From contig CAUDRX010000024.1 of the NCBI GenBank assembly GCA_958451915.1, positions 1 to 18,760 on the forward strand: a stretch of 18,760 bases of DNA, in the 5' to 3' direction. The notes under the pieces were generated by a model. It was not told the DNA's origin, made no database searches, and saw only the letters and a list, made by a program, of their open reading frames with translations. Source of the DNA: an uncultured Peptococcaceae bacterium (GTDB lineage: Bacteria; Bacillota; Peptococcia; Peptococcales; Peptococcaceae). Each line of letters starts with the position of its first letter. Position 1 is the first letter of the stretch. The position numbers and the translations under genes were made by a program. Shown one piece after another: positions 15,129 to 18,760 of the stretch.

Positions 15129-15598
15129 GACGCCACCCCTACACGAATGCGGCCCAGATTGTTCACGACCACCGTGCGCACCGCCTCGCCGCAGCGCAGC
15201 GTCACGGTACATTTTTCATATGCGGTACCGCGGGGGCGGAAAACGATCTGCCCGCCTGTCGAGGTCGCAGAAAGCCTGAGCCGATCACTCACAAGTGCCC
15301 GCATCTCTGAACGCGGACCGTCTTCACCCTGTACAGTCAAGCTGTAACTCGTACTGCCCTGGCGTTTGAACGCTGCATTCTCGCCGCTGCGCCGGGCTTC
15401 ACTGCGCAGCCAGATGAGGTCTCTTTCAAGGAGCCGCGCCTGCTGTTCCACCAGCTGGCGGTCATAGAGAGCGCCCAGCCGCGGCACTGTCACCGCCAGA
15501 AGCAGCCCGCAGATGGCCAGGACCACCACCAGTTCGATCAAGGTAAAGGCGTTCCGATGTCTGTTCTGCCCGAAAATCCCCTTTTTCATAAACCTCAT
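15125..15598 (-). CDS. Prepilin, GspH/FimT-like
   Basis: A 157-residue prepilin with a 17-residue basic leader (MRFMKKGIFGQNRHRNA) and a mature start FTLIELVVVLAICGLLL, with Glu at position 5. The C-terminal half carries the GspH/FimT hallmark: IVFRPRGTAYEKCTVTL, then VVVNNLGRIRV. FimT/GspH proteins are minor pilins; in natural competence FimT binds DNA, but that role cannot be claimed here. ATG 15598 has GGAG seven bases upstream; an inner ATG three codons later is a second choice. Its first 137 nt overlap the 3' end of the upstream G-like prepilin gene in another frame, whereas the start codon itself forms an ATGA that would make a four-base overlap if the upstream frame were shifted by one (see findings). 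Confidence 0.86.
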   Translation of the reverse strand: MRFMKKGIFGQNRHRNAFTLIELVVVLAICGLLLAVTVPRLGALYDRQLVEQQARLLERDLIWLRSEARRSGENAAFKRQGSTSYSLTVQGEDGPRSEMRALVSDRLRLSATSTGGQIVFRPRGTAYEKCTVTLRCGEAVRTVVVNNLGRIRVGVAS

Positions 15599-15917
15599 CG
15601 CCTTTCTCCAGTCTCGCCGTCACCATTCCATCCTGCGCAGTGACGGCATAAGCATACCCCTGCACCGGACTCTCCAGCACCTCTGCCAGGGTACCAGCCG
15701 CCACCAGCGACGCCTGGTCAGCAGCACACTCACCAGGATGGCGCTGCAGATACTGCTCCCCTGCTGTCACGAGCATCGCCAGATCGGCCTCGATGCGCGT
15801 CTGGCGTGCTTCCTGCACGACCCCTGTCACACGCACACCGACCAGAGTCGCCAGAACACCGATGATGACAAGGACCACAATGAGCTCCAGCAATGTGAAC
15901 GCACGCCGTTGTTCCAT
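15462..15917 (-). CDS. Prepilin, GspG/ComGC-like, with extended overlapping 3' end
   Basis: As read, this is a 151-residue prepilin. The leader MEQRRA is followed by FTLLELIVVLVIIGVLATL, with Glu at mature position 5 and a long hydrophobic helix. It is the first prepilin after the ATPase and platform genes, the usual place of the major pilin (GspG/ComGC). Residues 7-105 look like a complete compact pilin. Beyond about residue 105 the frame runs 137 nt into the H-like gene and encodes a low-complexity Gly/Ala/Arg tail (RTGGGPGHLRAASGGDSAAA), typical of out-of-frame reading. One extra base near the AAA at 15605-15603 would end the protein at about 106 residues in an ATGA overlap, like the neighbouring junctions. 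An AAGGAGG site lies five bases before the ATG. The gene is 9 nt behind pilC. Confidence 0.82.
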   Translation of the reverse strand: MEQRRAFTLLELIVVLVIIGVLATLVGVRVTGVVQEARQTRIEADLAMLVTAGEQYLQRHPGECAADQASLVAAGTLAEVLESPVQGYAYAVTAQDGMVTARLEKGDEVYEKGDFRAEQTSERLYLDRTGGGPGHLRAASGGDSAAAGRSL

Positions 15918-15926
15918 ACTGCCTCC

Positions 15927-17132
15927 TTACTGCACCAGAAGCGCCTGATAAGAATCCAGCACTGGCACAAAAAGCCCCAGCGCCAGAAACAGGACAAAGA
16001 CCCCCAGCAGCACGATCGCCAGCGGCTCGATGAAGCGGACCCACAACCCCACACGCTCAAGGATCAACTCTTCATAATATGCCGCTGATTCTCTGAACGC
16101 TTCCGGCAGGCGCCCGACCCGCTCGCCGCTCTGGAGCATCTGCCGTGCCAGAGGCGGCACCCATTCGATCGCCGCGACCGCCTGGGACAATTTTCCGCCA
16201 TGACGTGTTGTCTGCGCGATCTCCTTCACATCAGACGCGAAAAGTGAGCGCTCAAAATAGCGCTCCAGAGCCGCCAGGCTCTCACCAGCCGGCACCCCGG
16301 CTGCGAGCATCTGCCCCAGCAGTCGCGCAAAGGGTACATACCAGCGCAGCACCGCCAACTGTTTCAAAGCCGGCAGATGCCGCAGCAGCCAGCGCCGCGC
16401 CCGCGGCGAGCGTGTCGCTCGCTGCCGTTCGATAACATACCAGCCAGTGAGCGCAATCACTGCCGCCAGGAGCAGCAGCCAGCCGCCTTCTGCCAGTACA
16501 TCATGCAGTATGAGAAAGATGCGCAGGATCAACGGCACCTCTTCCTCAACCCCCATAAACTGCCGTGTCAGCACCGGCAGAAGCCCCAGACTGAGGAACG
16601 CCCCCAAAAGCAGCACAGCCGCCAGTACGACCAGCGGGTAGAGCAGTTGCTGTTCCAGGCGCTTTTTGAAGCGTTCCTGTTCTTCCAGATAACGTGTGAC
16701 CTCCAGCAGGACCTCGGCAAGGCGTCCCTGCCGCTCACCAATGGCCAGCCACTGGCAGATCATGGGGGCCACGCCCGCTTCGTCTGCGAGCGTCTGGGAA
16801 AAGCCCTTGCCTGCCAGCATCCCGCTTTCCAGGCGGGAGAGCAGTGCCCGCTCGCGCTCACTTGCCGTTTCCTGCCGAATAAAATGCAGCGCTTCCAATA
16901 GCGGCACCCCGCTCTCCACTGCCAGTGCCAGCTGACGAAAGAGCATCGCCAGCGTGCGCGGCGTGATCCCACGCCCGCGCAGGAAAGCCGGACGCGCAAG
17001 AGCAACGAGGTGCACCGGATAGATCCCACAGCCCGCCAAAAGGCGACAGCAATCCACCGCATCCTGGGCACGCTGCCAGGCCAGCCGGCTCCTTCCCCGT
17101 TCATCTACGTAATGATAGATAAATAACGTCAT
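15927..17132 (-). CDS. pilC: Inner-membrane platform protein PilC/GspF
   Basis: A 401-residue polytopic protein with the duplicated GspF fold. Repeat one includes FRQLALAVESGVPLLEALHFI (about 65-85) and repeat two FARLLGQMLAAGVPAGESLAAL (about 268-289). Membrane segments lie at about 165-188, 218-236 and 369-391, the last with the family pattern RFIEPLAIVLLGVFVLFL. The conserved IGERQGRL and SGERVGRL elements that follow each repeat are present. PilC sits at the base of the pilus and couples the ATPase to pilin insertion. I chose ATG 17132 because it forms an ATGA overlap with the ATPase stop codon; a GTG three codons upstream is possible. It is followed after 9 nt by the first prepilin. Confidence 0.95.
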   Translation of the reverse strand: MTLFIYHYVDERGRSRLAWQRAQDAVDCCRLLAGCGIYPVHLVALARPAFLRGRGITPRTLAMLFRQLALAVESGVPLLEALHFIRQETASERERALLSRLESGMLAGKGFSQTLADEAGVAPMICQWLAIGERQGRLAEVLLEVTRYLEEQERFKKRLEQQLLYPLVVLAAVLLLGAFLSLGLLPVLTRQFMGVEEEVPLILRIFLILHDVLAEGGWLLLLAAVIALTGWYVIERQRATRSPRARRWLLRHLPALKQLAVLRWYVPFARLLGQMLAAGVPAGESLAALERYFERSLFASDVKEIAQTTRHGGKLSQAVAAIEWVPPLARQMLQSGERVGRLPEAFRESAAYYEELILERVGLWVRFIEPLAIVLLGVFVLFLALGLFVPVLDSYQALLVQ

Positions 17133-18664
17133 CCCAGCCACCCTTCTTCAGATGCTGTCATGAGCCCCCGCGCCTGCGCCGTCTGCCAGAGAGTCTCAAA
17201 GCCATGCGCCAATGCTTCCTGACGCAGCAGGAAACTGCTGGTCCCCGCTTCGATCGCCATCCGCTCCGCTTCGTCCGGCACCCAGATCTCCTGCACGCCC
17301 GAGCGTCCGGCTTCGCCTGTGCCCAGACAGTACGGACAGAGCTGCTCCTTCTCATCCCGGCCGCTGCCACCGCAATGACTGCACGGCGCCGCCAGGAGCC
17401 GCTGATTTACCACCGCCAGGAGCACAGTGCTGAGCATACGGTCGCCAAGTCCCAGATCCCTCATACGGCTTACCGCCTGATGGGCATCGTAAGCGTGCAG
17501 CGTTGCGATCACCAGCTGACCACTCAGCGCCGCACGGGCTGCGATCTCCAGCGTTTCTCCATCGCGCAGCTCACCCACAGCGATAACATCCGGATCTGCG
17601 CGCAGAATGCCGCGCAGCCCTGCCGCAAAGGTAAAACCGCTGCGTGGGTTCACCTGCATCTGCTGCACCTCCGCGAGCACCGCTTCGATAGGATCCTCGA
17701 TCGTGTAGACGAGGTCGTCATCCCGCACCAACGCCCGCAAACAAGCGTAAAGGGTCGTGGTCTTGCCGCTGTTCGTCGGCCCCGTCAGGAGCAAAAGCCC
17801 CTGTCGCCGTGCCAGGAGCCGCTGCATCACCGCCTCCTGTGCGCTCGAAAAGCCCAGTGCCGCAAAGGTCTCCCGCCGCTGCGCAGCCGGCAGGAGGCGG
17901 ATCACCAGCTTTTCCCCTTCGTACAGCGGCAGTGTGCCAAGACGCAGGTTATAAACTGCGCCACCGGCTTCCAGAAGGATGTGCCCATCCTGAGGCAGGC
18001 GATGCTCTGCGATATCCATCTCCGCCAGGAGCTTGAGCTTGTTGATCAGCCCATCGGCCGCAGTGAGCGGCAGGACTGCGTAGGTCAGAAGCCGTCCTGC
18101 CACGCGGAAGACCACACGCTGTTCACCACACATGGGGTAGAAGTGGATGTCTGTCGCCTCTGCAGCGATCGCATCGGCCAGGATGCGGGCGATCACACCA
18201 TCAACATGTCCCTGTGGCTGCTCCCTCAGCGTCTCCAGCCGTATCAGCCGCCGCTTTGCGGCCTGCACTGTCTGCTGCGGAAGGAGCGCGTTCAGGAGCG
18301 CCGCCTGCACACGCACTGCATCCGTCAGAGCCAGCGGCATACCCGCACAGCCAGCTTCATAAGCACGCCGCTCACGTGCGTTCGGCGGCCGCACACAGAC
18401 ACAGCGTGCCTCAAACGGCAGCTGGTAGGCACGCCAATCGCCTGCCTCAGGCCCAAGCGGCAGTTCCAGAAGCCGCGTCTGCGCTGCCAGCGGCAGATAC
18501 TGCATGCCAAAATATGCATCCAGCACTGCCTGTGCATCAGCCAGCGCTACACCCTGCCGCGCCAGCCAGCTGTCCAGCACATCCCGCTCTGACCAGTCGG
18601 CATCAGCCGCCACAAGCCCGGCATCAGCAAGACAGCGCACAAGATTTCCGTTGACAAGTCCCAT
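17129..18664 (-). CDS. pilB: Pilus/secretion assembly ATPase PilB/GspE
   Basis: A 511-residue hexameric ATPase that powers pilin assembly from the cytoplasmic face. An N-terminal regulatory region (about 1-130) is degenerate relative to MshEN/GspE-N domains. The core has the N2 domain (ATDIHFYPMCGEQRVVFRV), Walker A GPTNSGKTT (295-303), the Asp box TIEDPIE (321-327), Walker B DPDVIAVGELRDGET (357-371) and the His box ATLHAYD (387-393). A four-cysteine zinc site (C428, C431, C443, C446) is intact, which marks GspE/PilB/ComGA-like assembly ATPases rather than PilT. Length is between ComGA (about 350) and PilB (about 570). The ATG has AAGGAGGGG just upstream. It is the first gene of the operon, about 25 nt after the predicted transcription start. 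Confidence 0.95.
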   Translation of the reverse strand: MGLVNGNLVRCLADAGLVAADADWSERDVLDSWLARQGVALADAQAVLDAYFGMQYLPLAAQTRLLELPLGPEAGDWRAYQLPFEARCVCVRPPNARERRAYEAGCAGMPLALTDAVRVQAALLNALLPQQTVQAAKRRLIRLETLREQPQGHVDGVIARILADAIAAEATDIHFYPMCGEQRVVFRVAGRLLTYAVLPLTAADGLINKLKLLAEMDIAEHRLPQDGHILLEAGGAVYNLRLGTLPLYEGEKLVIRLLPAAQRRETFAALGFSSAQEAVMQRLLARRQGLLLLTGPTNSGKTTTLYACLRALVRDDDLVYTIEDPIEAVLAEVQQMQVNPRSGFTFAAGLRGILRADPDVIAVGELRDGETLEIAARAALSGQLVIATLHAYDAHQAVSRMRDLGLGDRMLSTVLLAVVNQRLLAAPCSHCGGSGRDEKEQLCPYCLGTGEAGRSGVQEIWVPDEAERMAIEAGTSSFLLRQEALAHGFETLWQTAQARGLMTASEEGWLG

Positions 18665-18696
18665 TACAACCCCTCCTTTGTTGACATCATAAATTC

Positions 18697-18726
18697 ATTA
18701 TATCTTGCGCCCGGTATGTCCAGCAA
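18697..18726 (-). promoter_or_regulatory. Promoter of the pilus operon
   Basis: On the minus strand a perfect TATAAT (18702-18697) lies 18 bases after TTGCTG (18726-18721), a weak -35 box with only the TTG conserved. A nearer TGGACA is a better -35 hexamer but only 14 bases away. A strong -10 with a poor -35 suggests that an activator is needed. Start of transcription would be near 18690. Upstream, to the window edge (18727-18760), is AT-rich sequence with A and T runs; no gene is visible there. Confidence 0.65.
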
Positions 18727-18760
18727 TAAAAAACCATTCGTTCTGACAGATTTTTTTGAA

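Noticed and set aside
17204..18592. Plus-strand open frame of 462 codons opposite pilB
   Set aside because: It is an antisense shadow rich in His, Arg and Gln; the ATPase on the minus strand has all its Walker, Asp, His and zinc motifs.
18731..18757. Possible terminator hairpin at the right edge before the T run
   Set aside because: The only inverted repeat (TCTG-A-CAGA) leaves a one-base loop and cannot form a stable stem; more sequence to the right would be needed.
1..18760. CRISPR array, tRNA, rRNA, insertion sequence, phage or defence genes
   Set aside because: I saw no regularly spaced direct repeats, cloverleaf, rRNA segment, transposase or recognisable defence domain on either strand.

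Overview
The window is GC-rich bacterial DNA with strong Shine-Dalgarno sites, tight gene packing and perfect TATAAT boxes. Gene content and order point to a low-complexity-envelope Firmicute (Clostridia or a near relative). Supporting features are a DRTGG-CBS protein next to dnaE as in Bacillus, a pilus/competence-type operon followed by an Xaa-Pro peptidase and efp, and a CD1247-type zinc-ribbon protein. I cannot name the genus. All genes but one are on the minus strand, so transcription runs from high to low coordinates.

Right half, read in the direction of transcription (18726 down to about 10640): a promoter, then a nine-gene type IV pilus / type II secretion-like operon. Its order is assembly ATPase, inner-membrane platform, four prepilins (G-, H-, I- and J-like), a bitopic GspL/PilM-PilN-like protein, a small PilO/GspM-like protein, and a 302-residue PilX/GspK-like protein. 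An M24 aminopeptidase follows closely. Several junctions are ATGA overlaps. The G-like and H-like prepilin genes overlap by 137 nt, which looks like the result of a small indel. No secretin, retraction ATPase or prepilin peptidase is in the window.

Middle (10623 to 4633): a near-consensus promoter drives efp and a small acidic zinc-ribbon protein, ending at a strong terminator (about 9420-9459). Then come a four-module HTH-DRTGG-CBS-hotdog regulator and dnaE, the replicative DNA polymerase III alpha subunit.

Left part (4626 to 230): coaD (coenzyme A synthesis), recG (fork and recombination helicase), rsmD (16S rRNA methyltransferase) and a coiled-coil V-ATPase-H-like protein, ending at an intrinsic terminator at 230-257. 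A single plus-strand HAD phosphatase sits between coaD and recG. Its stop codon abuts the coaD stop codon, and the only plus-strand terminator lies beyond coaD. The HAD transcript therefore probably runs antisense across all of coaD, and the leftward transcript may run antisense through the HAD gene. This is a candidate non-contiguous operon.

I found no CRISPR array, tRNA, rRNA, insertion sequence or obvious defence system. The most interesting points are the Gsp-ordered pilus operon without a secretin, the overlapping prepilin genes, and the nested HAD gene.
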